Shown piece by piece: positions 1 through 7,877 of a stretch of 64,000 nucleotides of DNA (its first letter is position 1; each line of letters opens with the position of its first letter). Below the pieces are notes generated by a model. It was not told the DNA's origin, ran no database searches, and worked only from the letters and a program-made list of their open reading frames with translations. Source of the stretch: Nitrospirota bacterium (GTDB lineage Bacteria; Nitrospirota; JACRHJ01). Where the stretch lies: contig JAJYHX010000003.1 of NCBI GenBank assembly GCA_021784575.1, positions 1-64,000 on the forward strand, read 5' to 3'. The translations under genes were made by a program, and so were the position numbers.

Positions 1-3000
1 TGCCGCTCATTTCGAGCGATGCCGGGCCGCCGCCGTTGTTTAACAGATAGGCGTACAGACCGTCGTAGTAGTTATTGCCGGCGGTGTTGGAATCCATCGT
101 GAGCGACGCGGCGCCCCCGGTGCCGCCCGTGTAGTTTTCCGCATAGGCCTCTATGCCGTAGCCGTCTGTGCTCCCGCTCGCCTGGTTGCCCGTAACGTTC
201 ACCGTGGTATTGCCGCCGCCCACGGCATTGTTCTCGGCTTCGGCGTAGATGTTGTCAGAGTAGTTGTTGTTCGCCGTGTTGTTTGCCACGTTCAGCGAGA
301 TGTCACCGGAGCCGGATGTTGCGGAGTCATTGTAGTTGTTGTACGCCTCGGCATCTATGCCGTAGCTGTAAAGGCTCCCGCTCGCCTGGTTGCCCGTAAC
401 GTTTACCGTGGTATTGCCGCCGCCCACGGCCTCGTTGTCGGCGTAGGCGTAGATGTTGTCAGAGTAGTTGTTGTTCGCCGTGTTGTTTGCCACGTTCAAC
501 GCAACGTCGCCGGAGCCGCCGACGTAGCTGTACGCCTCGGCGTCTATGCCGCTATATTGGGAGCTCCCGCTCGCCTGGTTGCCCGTAACATTCACCGTGG
601 TATTGCCGCCCACGGCCCAGTTCTCGGCGTAGGCTAAGATGCCTCCGCCAGTGTCGTTGTTCGCCGTGTTGTTTGCCACGTTCAGCGACACATCACCGGA
701 ACCGCCGACGTAGTTGTACGCCTCGGCGTCTATGCCGTAGCCCATGAAGTCAGGCTGATTGCTCGCCTGGTTGCCGGAGACGTTCAGCGCGGTATTGCCG
801 CCGCCCACGGCATCGTTCTCGGCGTAGGCTAAGATGTTGTCATAGGCGTTGTCGTTCGCCGTGTTGTTTGCCACGTTCAACGAGATGTCACCGGAGCCGG
901 ATGTTGCGTAGCCATTGTAGTTGTTGTACGCCTCGGCGTCTATGCCGTCGCTGTTCTTGCTCCCGCTCGCCTGGTTGCCCGTAACGTTTACCGCAGTATT
1001 GCCGCCGCCATAGGCATCGTTCTCGGCGTAGGCTAAGATGTTGTCATAGGCGTTGTCGTTCGCCGTGTTGTTTGCCACGTTCAACGCAACATCCCCGGAA
1101 CCGACGACGTAGCTGTACGCATAGGCGTCTATGCCGTCGCTGTTCTTGCTCCCGCTCGCCTGGTTGCCCGTAACATTCACAGCGGTATTGCCGCCGCCCA
1201 CGGCATCGTTCTCGGTCTCGGCGTAGATGTTGTCATAGGCGTTGTCGTTCGCCGTGTTGTTTGCCACGTTCAACGCAACATCCCCGGAACCGCCGACGTA
1301 GTTGTACGCCTCGGCGTCTATGCCGTCGCTGTGAAGGCTCCCGCTCGCCTGGTTGCCCGTAACGTTTACCGCGGTATTGCCGCCGCCCACGGCATCGTTC
1401 TCGGCGTAGGCTAAGATGTTGTCATAGGCGTAGATGTTGTCATAGGCGTTGTCGTTCGCCGTGTTGTTTGCCACGTTCAGCGTGGTATTGCCCGCGCCGC
1501 CGACGTAGTTGTACGCCTCGGCGTCTATGCCGTCGCTGTTCTTGCTCCCGCTCGCCTGGTTGCCGGAGACGTTCAGCGCGGTATTGCCGCCGCCCACGGC
1601 ATCGTTCTCGGCGTAGGCGTAGATGTTGTTGTCGTAGTTGTCGTTCGCCGTGTTGCCGGTTACGTTCAACGCAACATCCCCGGAACCGCCGACGTAGTTG
1701 TACGCCTCGGCGTATATGCCGGTGCCGTTCTTGCTCCCGCTCGCCTGGTTGCCGGAGATGTTCACGTTGGTCGAGCCGTCGCCCACGGCGTTGTTCACGG
1801 CGTTAACGTAGATGTTGTCGCCGGAGTTGCTGTTCGCCGTGTTGCCGGTTATGTTGATGTTCATATCCCCGGTGATGGAGCCGCCGGAGGGCGCCACGAC
1901 GCCTATGCCATTGCCGCCGTTCGAGCCGAGCATTAATAGCGGCGCGTTGTAAATCTCTATCCCGTCGACGCCGTTGTTCGAGAAGTTGTTGTCGTAGATG
2001 TCCGCCGTGCGCACTCCGGTGGCGTACAGGCCGTCCCCGCTCGCGCCGGTGACGTTCATGCCCCTGACGGTTATGTTCCCGCCCGCGCCTGAGCCGCCGT
2101 TAAAGAATATGCCGTTGGTGGTCAGGAACGGGTCCGTGCCCGCTGTCATGCCGGGAAGGGCGTATCCCTGGCCCCATACCATGTAGCTCTGGAGGTATGA
2201 GGAGCCGTTGCCGATCGAAAGCCCGTCTGTGTATGTGTTGTTGCCGTGGAAGACATAGATGTATGGAATATCGACAGTGCCGGTGGTGCCGCTGCCGGTC
2301 CGTCCGTTTACATCGTTCCCGGCCTGGGTGAGCGTGGTATACGGGTGGCTCAGGCTGCCGTCCTGGACGGTCCCCGTGTAGGCGTTGTTCACGTATATCA
2401 TGCTGTGGTCATTTGTGTAGTCGCTCGCGGTGCCGGTGCGGATCTCGATATCGCGGTCCCGCTCAACCCTGTCGGTCATCCGCTCGCGCGCGGTGCGCAC
2501 GCCCTTGCCGAAGGCGAGCGCGTCCTTAAGCCCGGCGAACGGGTTCTTCCCCGCCACGAGGTTATCGACGGAGAAAGGTATGTTCAGGTAGGCCTCGCCG
2601 CGCCAGTCGGAGCGGTTGACGTGGTCCCAGGAGTATATGCCGTTCAAGGTCACGAGCGGGACGGGGTCAATCTGCACCCTTGCGCGCACGCCCGTTATGT
2701 CCCCGGATTCCTTCGACGACCACCAGTAGCCGCCGACATACGCCCGCGTCTCTATGAAATTGGATATGCCGGGTATGGCCGCGCCAACCTCGCCGTCCAT
2801 GCCGGACATCGCCTCCTCGTAGCCGTTGCGCCGCAGCAGGTCGTTCTCGCCAAGGCTGTACATGTCGAGGCTGTTAAGCCGGTTCACGGAACTTCCCGTT
2901 ACGATATAACCGTTCAGTATGGCGTCTATCCATTTCGACCTTGCCTCCAGGCCCACGCCCACCTGGTCATACCTGTGGTTGTTCGCGCTGTATGTGGTGT

Positions 3001-3310
3001 CGAAGTAGGCGTTCCCGCCGACAAACCAGGCGTCGTTCATTATAAGCCTGCGGTAGCCGAGGCCAAGGTTGATCTCGTTTTCGTTGTTGAGGCCGGGGTT
3101 AACCCTGAAACGCGGATTGAAGAAGATAAGGGAGGAACTGTTCTGCCACACAGGCGAAAACATGTCTAACGAGTAGTCCGCCGTGCCCGTACCTGCGTTA
3201 AACTCCGGCCTGATTATCGTAGGCCACTCTTCACCGAAGGCCGGAAACGCGGAGAACCAAATACTCAAAACCGCTAAACCTATGCATAAAAACTTCCTCA
3301 ACGCATTCAT
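1..3310 (-). CDS. Inverse-autotransporter-like outer-membrane protein with beta-helix repeat passenger (partial)
   Basis: Reading from ATG at 3310, the minus strand stays open for about 1,103 codons to the window edge, so the C-terminus is missing. Residues 1-22 look like a signal peptide ending in AFPAFG. Residues about 30-285 resemble the inverse-autotransporter (intimin/invasin) beta-domain: an N-terminal barrel with segments such as EINLGLGYRRLI and WFVGGNAYFDTTY and NHRYDQVGVGLEAR, ending near VERDRDIEI. From about residue 300 a passenger begins with IYVNNAYTGTVQDGS and SHPYTTLTQA, typical of secreted right-handed beta-helix proteins. From about residue 510 it becomes Asn/Gly/Ala-rich tandem repeats. 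An AAGGGGGAGCATT ribosome site and a sigma70-type promoter precede the start. The likely role is a surface adhesin anchored by its N-terminal barrel. The family call rests on motif recognition. Confidence 0.75.
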   Translation of the reverse strand, partial: MNALRKFLCIGLAVLSIWFSAFPAFGEEWPTIIRPEFNAGTGTADYSLDMFSPVWQNSSSLIFFNPRFRVNPGLNNENEINLGLGYRRLIMNDAWFVGGNAYFDTTYSANNHRYDQVGVGLEARSKWIDAILNGYIVTGSSVNRLNSLDMYSLGENDLLRRNGYEEAMSGMDGEVGAAIPGISNFIETRAYVGGYWWSSKESGDITGVRARVQIDPVPLVTLNGIYSWDHVNRSDWRGEAYLNIPFSVDNLVAGKNPFAGLKDALAFGKGVRTARERMTDRVERDRDIEIRTGTASDYTNDHSMIYVNNAYTGTVQDGSLSHPYTTLTQAGNDVNGRTGSGTTGTVDIPYIYVFHGNNTYTDGLSIGNGSSYLQSYMVWGQGYALPGMTAGTDPFLTTNGIFFNGGSGAGGNITVRGMNVTGASGDGLYATGVRTADIYDNNFSNNGVDGIEIYNAPLLMLGSNGGNGIGVVAPSGGSITGDMNINITGNTANSNSGDNIYVNAVNNAVGDGSTNVNISGNQASGSKNGTGIYAEAYNYVGGSGDVALNVTGNTANDNYDNNIYAYAENDAVGGGNTALNVSGNQASGSKNSDGIDAEAYNYVGGAGNTTLNVANNTANDNAYDNIYAYDNILAYAENDAVGGGNTAVNVTGNQASGSLHSDGIDAEAYNYVGGSGDVALNVANNTANDNAYDNIYAETENDAVGGGNTAVNVTGNQASGSKNSDGIDAYAYSYVVGSGDVALNVANNTANDNAYDNILAYAENDAYGGGNTAVNVTGNQASGSKNSDGIDAEAYNNYNGYATSGSGDISLNVANNTANDNAYDNILAYAENDAVGGGNTALNVSGNQASNQPDFMGYGIDAEAYNYVGGSGDVSLNVANNTANNDTGGGILAYAENWAVGGNTTVNVTGNQASGSSQYSGIDAEAYSYVGGSGDVALNVANNTANNNYSDNIYAYADNEAVGGGNTTVNVTGNQASGSLYSYGIDAEAYNNYNDSATSGSGDISLNVANNTANNNYSDNIYAEAENNAVGGGNTTVNVTGNQASGSTDGYGIEAYAENYTGGTGGAASLTMDSNTAGNNYYDGLYAYLLNNGGGPASLEMSG
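10..1780 (-). repeat. In-frame tandem repeats of the surface protein passenger, nine units
   Basis: The conserved string CTCCCGCTCG (or its variant) recurs at 171, 375, 564, 756, 960, 1149, 1338, 1545 and 1734. The spacings are 204, 189, 192, 204, 189, 189, 207 and 189 bases, all multiples of three. Each protein unit of 63-69 residues has two halves starting N-V-x-x-N-x-A: one like NVTGNQASGS followed by DGIDAEAYNYVGG, the other like NVANNTANDNAYDNIYAYAE. Each half fits one or two beta-helix coils. Length changes come from small in-frame insertions, for example a repeated AYDNIY near 1420. Confidence 0.85.
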
Positions 3311-3364
3311 AATGCTCCCCCTTTTCTTCTTACCCTGGTCACAACGGAATTAGAAATTGCGCGA

Positions 3365-3394
3365 AATATACCGCACCCGCGTGAAAAAAGTCAA
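3365..3394 (-). promoter_or_regulatory. Sigma70-type promoter for the surface protein
   Basis: On the minus strand TTGACT (3394-3389) and TATATT (3370-3365) are separated by 18 bases, 55 bases upstream of the ATG at 3310. No competing gene lies between. Confidence 0.6.
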
Positions 3395-3437
3395 GAACAT
3401 TATTAAGATGTTTTAATATCTGAAATGAATGGCTGGG

Positions 3438-4367
3438 TTAAGAGGCGTTCTTCAGGAACCGAAGCGCCCTCGCCATGTCCTCCGGCGCCTCTTTTTCGAA
3501 CTGCATGTATTGCCCGGTCGAAGGGTGGATAATGCCGAGCAGCGCCGCATGGAGCATCTGGCGGGGTATGTGCATTCCGAGGAGCTTTCCTGCGCCGGGG
3601 CCGCCGTAGACCCTGTCCCCCGCGAGCGGGTGCCCGATATGCGCCATGTGCACCCGCACCTGGTGCGTCCTGCCGGTGGCGAGCCTGAGCCTGACATGCG
3701 CCGCGCCCCTGAAGTTTTCGATTACCCTGTAATGCGTCATGGCGTTCTTTCCCCGGAACGTCACGGGGGACATCTTCTTCCTGTCGGTAACGTGCCGCCC
3801 TATCGCCACGGCCACGGCGCCTTCCGCGTCCTTGAACGTCCCGACGGCTATGGCCTCGTATTCGCGTATGTTTGTATGGGCCTTGAACTGCCGGGCGAGG
3901 TTATGGTGCGCACGGTCGTTCCTCGCGACAACAATCACACCTGACGTGTCCTTGTCGAGCCGGTGGACAATCCCCGGCCTGAACCTCCCTCCGACGGAAG
4001 AAAGACTGCCGTATCTGAACAGGAGCGCGTTTACGAGCGTCCCGGAGAAATTGCCCGCGGCGGGGTGCACGACCATACCAGCGGGCTTGTTCACTACGAT
4101 AATGTCATCGTCCTCGTAGAGCACGTCGAGCGGGATGTCCTCCGGGACTACCTGCGGCTCCTCGGGCTCCGGCACAACCACGCTTACTTCGTCTCCGGCC
4201 TTAAGCCTGTAATTGGCCTTCCTGACCTTCCCCGAGACTATCACCAGGCCGTCGTCTATGAGTTTCTGCGCATGGTTTCGCGTAAGGCCGAGGCCGGAGC
4301 CGGCCAGGAAAACGTCGAGCCTCACGCCGGTTACGGAGGGGAGCAGGGAGACGGGCTTCTCTTGCAT
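3438..4367 (-). CDS. rluD: 23S rRNA pseudouridine synthase, RluD family
   Basis: This 309-residue protein isomerises uridines in large-subunit rRNA. An S4 RNA-binding domain lies at about residues 15-75 (RLDVFLA to SGKVRKANYRLKAGD). The catalytic domain follows with the signature HRLDKDTSG, whose Asp is the nucleophile, then GRTHQVRVHMAHIGHPLAGD. The ATG at 4367 is preferred because the protein then starts just before the S4 domain and overlaps the upstream stop as TGATG, indicating translational coupling. A longer in-frame start at 4526 would add 53 residues unlike the family and overlap the neighbour. It is the last gene of the 10642-3438 run. Assignment to RluD rather than a paralogue with another target is tentative. 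Confidence 0.9.
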   Translation of the reverse strand: MQEKPVSLLPSVTGVRLDVFLAGSGLGLTRNHAQKLIDDGLVIVSGKVRKANYRLKAGDEVSVVVPEPEEPQVVPEDIPLDVLYEDDDIIVVNKPAGMVVHPAAGNFSGTLVNALLFRYGSLSSVGGRFRPGIVHRLDKDTSGVIVVARNDRAHHNLARQFKAHTNIREYEAIAVGTFKDAEGAVAVAIGRHVTDRKKMSPVTFRGKNAMTHYRVIENFRGAAHVRLRLATGRTHQVRVHMAHIGHPLAGDRVYGGPGAGKLLGMHIPRQMLHAALLGIIHPSTGQYMQFEKEAPEDMARALRFLKNAS

Positions 4368-5500
4368 CAGGAGAGTATCTTGTTCTTCAGGATAAGGATT
4401 TCGAGAGACATGGACGCCTTGGCCATGAGGGAGGCGAAGAAGTCCGTATCGCAGCCGGTTTGGGTGCCGGGGCCGTTGTCCGCATAGAGGACGGCCACGA
4501 CCTTGCCCCTTATGACAAGCGGGCACGCCACGGCCTCAAGGGGCCGGCCGGCGGCAGCAGACTGGCCGCCCAATGCATTCAATAATATCTCGTTCTGGGG
4601 CAGGGGCGCGACGGGGCCTTTGTAGAACGACTTCCCTTCGACCACGTCCCTGAATATGCCGGGCAGTGCGGCGGCCATGCCGAGCTGCGAAATATCCGCC
4701 GCGCCTCCGGGAAGCGCGCACCGCCATCCGGTAATTATCCCGTCCTTCACCCTGAAAAGCGCCGCGCGAGACAGCTTCTCGCCGCACGCCGCGACGACGG
4801 CTGACGCTACGCCGTCCCTGTCCGAGGGCGCCGCGAGCATCTCATACGGAGAGAGATGTCCGGGCGCCGGGCCGGGGGATGCTTCGGGATAGACAGGCCC
4901 GGCAACGTCCCGCGCGGTCACGTAGACCGGTTCGGGGTCGGGCGGCCCCGGCTCGGAGGCGGCGGGGGCGGGTCCATTAGCCTTCTGCGGTTTCGGGACA
5001 AACGTCATGTCCCGCGGCCCCGATTCGGCGTCCCACGTCTTTTCCTCGTTCGGGACGGATACGTATCTCAAGTCCCGCTTTATGCCGTAGTATTTTTCGA
5101 GGGCGTAGAGGATCCTGATCTCCGAGGCGATGTATTCCCGTATCTCCGTCCCCAGCAGGAAGCGAATCTCGTCCACGACCGCGAAATCGTTCGGGTCCTT
5201 CATTGCGAGGTGAAGCTTCGAGCGCTCCTTCCTGAGCGGGAAGATGGTATACTTCCGGGCCTGTTCCGCCGTTACGGAGTCGAGCGCGTCCCGCATGACG
5301 TTCTCGAACTGCTTGGGCCCGGCATACGGCACGTTCAGCGCCCTGCCCAGGAACTTCGCCAGGTTCTCCTCGGATATGGCCCCCATCTCGACAAGGTTCG
5401 TGCCGATCCTGCCGCCGAAAATAATCTGGCGCTCCAGCGCGCGGGCGAGCGCATCGCCGGTGATAAGACCCGCATTTACCATCGCCTCGCCGAGTTTCAA
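4367..5500 (-). CDS. GspE-N (MshEN) domain protein with C-terminal GAF-like domain, no ATPase
   Basis: This protein of 377 residues begins MKLGEAMVNAGLITGDALAR, typical of the N-terminal domain of type II secretion/type IV pilus ATPases. A second helical part runs to about residue 150 (LEKYYGIKRDL). A Pro/Ala-rich linker covers about 150-215. A GAF-like region with CPLVIRGKVVAVLYADN then runs to the end. There is no Walker A or B motif, so it is not a secretion ATPase. GspE-N domains in other proteins bind cyclic di-GMP or partner proteins, so a regulatory role is an inference. The start is TTG at 5500, overlapping the upstream vorB stop as TTGA. Exact function is unknown. Confidence 0.75.
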   Translation of the reverse strand: MKLGEAMVNAGLITGDALARALERQIIFGGRIGTNLVEMGAISEENLAKFLGRALNVPYAGPKQFENVMRDALDSVTAEQARKYTIFPLRKERSKLHLAMKDPNDFAVVDEIRFLLGTEIREYIASEIRILYALEKYYGIKRDLRYVSVPNEEKTWDAESGPRDMTFVPKPQKANGPAPAASEPGPPDPEPVYVTARDVAGPVYPEASPGPAPGHLSPYEMLAAPSDRDGVASAVVAACGEKLSRAALFRVKDGIITGWRCALPGGAADISQLGMAAALPGIFRDVVEGKSFYKGPVAPLPQNEILLNALGGQSAAAGRPLEAVACPLVIRGKVVAVLYADNGPGTQTGCDTDFFASLMAKASMSLEILILKNKILS

Positions 5501-6582
5501 TTTTTCTTCCGCCCGCCGGCGGCCGACCGCCCCGGATAGTGTTTCGCCATTACCCTGTAAAGTTCGCCCGGAGTCGGGACGCCGCCGCCCGGCCTGCCGT
5601 AGAACTCCACCGGCCTTTTCCCGTTTACGCTGAGTCGAACGTCCTCAACCATCTGCCCAAGGTTCATCTCGATTGTCAGGAACTTCCTGGCGCGCAACGC
5701 GGCCTTCCGGTATGCATCTTCCGGGAACGGGAAGAGCGTCACGGGCCTGATAAGCCCCACCTTCTTCCCGGCGGCTCTCATCTCGCGGACGGCGGACTTT
5801 GCAATCCTCGCGGCGGTGCCGTATGCCGCAACGACAAGTTCCGCGTCGTCAAGCATGAATTCCTCGGCCATCGTCTCGGCTCTCTTCATGCGCTGGTATT
5901 TCTTGTGCAGGACGTAGTTCATCCTCTCAAGCTCGCCGTCGCCCATGAAGAGGGATTTCACGACGTTCGGCTCCCGCCCCTCGCACCCGGTGAGCGCCCA
6001 GGGCTTCTCGAACTTCTTAAGCTTCGGCGCCTTAAGCTTCACCGGCTCCATCATCTGCCCCAGGACGCCGTCCGCAAGTATCATAACCGGGTTCCTGTAT
6101 TCGTCCGCCTTCTCGAACGCCTTTATCGCAAGGTCGTAGGCCTCCTGCACGCTCGCGGGGGCATAGACGAGAAGACGGTAATCCCCGTGTCCGCCGCCCT
6201 TGACGGCCTGGAAGTAATCCGCCTGCGAGGCCGAGATGTTGCCAAGCCCGGGGCCGCCTCTCTGGACGTTCACGATAACCGCCGGGAGCTGCGCTCCCGC
6301 GAGATAGGATATGCCTTCCTGCTTCAGGCTTATGCCCGGGGACGACGAGGAGGTCATGGCCCTGACGCCGCAGGCGGATGCCCCGAAGACCATGTTTATC
6401 GCCGCCAGCTCGCTCTCGGATTGCAGGAACACGCCGCCCATCTCCGGCATCCTCCTCGACATATACTCCGGTATCTCGTTCTGCGGTGTGATGGGATAGC
6501 CGAAAAAGAACCGGCATCCGGCCCGGATGGAGCCTTCCGCCAGCGCCTCGTTGCCTTTTAAAAGGACTGTCTTTACGCTCAT
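5497..6582 (-). CDS. vorB: 2-oxoacid:ferredoxin oxidoreductase alpha subunit (VorB/KorA type)
   Basis: This 361-residue protein resembles the alpha subunit of 2-oxoisovalerate or 2-oxoglutarate ferredoxin oxidoreductase. Such complexes oxidatively decarboxylate 2-oxoacids to acyl-CoA and reduce ferredoxin. It opens with LLKGNEALAEGSIRAGCRFF and GYPITPQNEIPEYM, the pyrimidine-binding domain signature. QSESELAAINMVFGAS and TSSSSPGISLKQEG follow, and the C-terminal transketolase-like domain ends near YRVMAKHYPG. ATG at 6582 overlaps the upstream stop as ATGA. A complete enzyme also needs the TPP-binding beta and a gamma subunit. Neither is in this window, although a delta-type ferredoxin lies upstream at 7677-7877. 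Substrate preference cannot be read from the sequence. Confidence 0.85.
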   Translation of the reverse strand: MSVKTVLLKGNEALAEGSIRAGCRFFFGYPITPQNEIPEYMSRRMPEMGGVFLQSESELAAINMVFGASACGVRAMTSSSSPGISLKQEGISYLAGAQLPAVIVNVQRGGPGLGNISASQADYFQAVKGGGHGDYRLLVYAPASVQEAYDLAIKAFEKADEYRNPVMILADGVLGQMMEPVKLKAPKLKKFEKPWALTGCEGREPNVVKSLFMGDGELERMNYVLHKKYQRMKRAETMAEEFMLDDAELVVAAYGTAARIAKSAVREMRAAGKKVGLIRPVTLFPFPEDAYRKAALRARKFLTIEMNLGQMVEDVRLSVNGKRPVEFYGRPGGGVPTPGELYRVMAKHYPGRSAAGGRKKN

Positions 6583-7634
6583 GGATAATCCGCCTCCCAG
6601 AAATCGAATTCCACGTCAACCGTCCCGGTCTTCAGAGGCTGCGGCCCGCTCGCCTGGCCGGTCTGGCCCGCCGTCTGACCGGTCTGACCGGTCTGGCCGA
6701 ACTGGTCTGCCTGACCGGGCTGATTAAACTGGTCCATCTGGGCGGCCTGGGCAGCCTGGCTTGTCCGGGACGTGTCGTCAATGCTGTAGACATCATACCC
6801 GAAGCTGCCGGGATAGCTCCTTACGTCCATGCTGGAATTTGCCTGGACGACCGTCGAGGGCACCTCCGAGGGGCTTTTGAACACGAACCGCACCGGCGAG
6901 CTTGAGTTGTTCCGCAGTTTCCCGAGATACTCCTTCTGCTGGGCCATCTGCTGCTGCGCCCGCAGCTTCGCCTCGACGGCCTCCTGCCTCTTTTCCTCCG
7001 CCGCGGCGGCAGCCGCCGCCTTCGCGCGTTCGGCCTCTCTTTTCTTCTGTTCCTTCTCGTAGCCGTCTATCGACTTTATCTCGTCTGCGGCGGCCTGGGC
7101 AAAGCCCGTCCCCGGATATTTCTTTATTATCCCGTTGAAGGAGTCCTTCGTATAGGCCTTGAACGCGGCGTAGTAGTCCGGGTTAATCTCCTTCAGGTTC
7201 TTCTCCGGCAATTCCCTCAAGAGCGGGGCTATGAACCGGCTGTGCGGGAAGCGCGCGAGGAAATCCTTATAAGCCTCGCTCGAACCGGCCTTCACTGCGT
7301 GGTTGAGCGCGACAATCTCCGGCGTAAGCAGCCAGCGCGCCTGCATCCCGTCGGTTATCTTGTTCAGCTCGTAAAGCGGGAGCTTGTCGCTCCAGAACAT
7401 GTCCGAATACATCTCGGAGGACGTAATCCTCGCCGCCTCCTGCCCGGACTGCGTGACGATCAAAAACATCATGCCCGGCAGAACGCCGTCTTTTTTGCCT
7501 ATGTTCACGCACACTTCCCTGGCGTCCCTGTTCACCTCAATCACGGCGCCCACGGGAAAACCCATAATCGTCTGCCTCGCGCCCATAAGGGGCAGGGCAA
7601 TTAAAAGAAGCAGAGAGAACTTAAACCACTTCAT
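6579..7634 (-). CDS. Secreted FlgT-like/coiled-coil protein with Gln-rich tail
   Basis: No named function is recognised. Starting at ATG 7634 the protein has 351 residues and a signal peptide (FKFSLLLLIALPLMGARQ). Residues about 25-60 (GAVIEVNRDAREVCVNIG, GVLPGMMFLIV) resemble FlgT C-terminal-like domains of envelope proteins. A charged coiled coil rich in Ala, Lys and Glu follows at about 195-240, and the C-terminus has low-complexity GQTGQTGQT runs. The SD GGGGGAG lies two bases before the ATG and is supplied by a hairpin repeat. An in-frame start at 7652 is upstream of the SD and less likely. The gene sits between a ferredoxin and vorB, which it overlaps by four bases. That is odd for a secreted protein. 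Confidence 0.6.
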   Translation of the reverse strand: MKWFKFSLLLLIALPLMGARQTIMGFPVGAVIEVNRDAREVCVNIGKKDGVLPGMMFLIVTQSGQEAARITSSEMYSDMFWSDKLPLYELNKITDGMQARWLLTPEIVALNHAVKAGSSEAYKDFLARFPHSRFIAPLLRELPEKNLKEINPDYYAAFKAYTKDSFNGIIKKYPGTGFAQAAADEIKSIDGYEKEQKKREAERAKAAAAAAAEEKRQEAVEAKLRAQQQMAQQKEYLGKLRNNSSSPVRFVFKSPSEVPSTVVQANSSMDVRSYPGSFGYDVYSIDDTSRTSQAAQAAQMDQFNQPGQADQFGQTGQTGQTAGQTGQASGPQPLKTGTVDVEFDFWEADYP

Positions 7635-7679
7635 AACTCCCCCTTGTCCCACTCTTGCCTTAAGAGAGGGGAAAGGTTA
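7634..7679. repeat. TAAC/GTTA hairpin repeat, family A
   Basis: A GC-rich imperfect hairpin bounded by TAAC and GTTA, with arms of CCCCCTTG...CACTCTT and AAGAGAGGGG. On the minus strand its first bases form the TAA stop of the ferredoxin gene. Its last bases give GGGGGAGTT plus the A of the next ATG. Related copies lie at 22480-22519, 22531-22570, 34616-34660 and 37141-37190. Confidence 0.75.
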
Positions 7680-7877
7680 CACCACATCTATCGCCCCGTC
7701 CGGGCATATCAGCGAGCACATCCCGCAGCCGGTGCATTCATCCTGCCGGACGGCCAGCACCGCATAGAACCCGAAACTGTTATATTCGCCGCCCTGCTCC
7801 AAAAGGCCCTTCGGGCACATGGCCGTGCACAGAAGACACCCCTTGCAAAGCTCCCTGTCCACAATCGCCTCAGACAA
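7677..7877 (-). CDS. 2x[4Fe-4S] ferredoxin, delta-type subunit of 2-oxoacid oxidoreductase
   Basis: This 66-residue ferredoxin carries two cluster motifs, CKGCLLCTAMCP and CTGCGMCSLICP. Its layout is that of the small delta (KorD/VorD-like) subunit which takes electrons from 2-oxoacid:ferredoxin oxidoreductases. The link to vorB is supported by their occurrence in one run, although a secreted-protein gene separates them. The start is TTG at 7877 with GGAGG five bases upstream, and it overlaps the recN stop by eight bases. It could also serve other redox partners. Confidence 0.85.
   Translation of the reverse strand: MSEAIVDRELCKGCLLCTAMCPKGLLEQGGEYNSFGFYAVLAVRQDECTGCGMCSLICPDGAIDVV

Noticed and set aside
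10-1780. CRISPR-like array of regularly spaced repeats
   Set aside because: The units are 189-207 bases, all multiples of three, with conserved coding sequence throughout and no unique spacers. They are in-frame protein repeats.
1468-1806. Arg/Cys-rich open frame on the plus strand
   Set aside because: It is the antisense shadow of the repeat array. Its composition comes only from the repeat read backwards.
5539-6561. 340-codon plus-strand open frame opposite vorB
   Set aside because: It is the complement of a well-supported gene, with no family resemblance or ribosome site. Long antisense frames are expected in GC-rich DNA.
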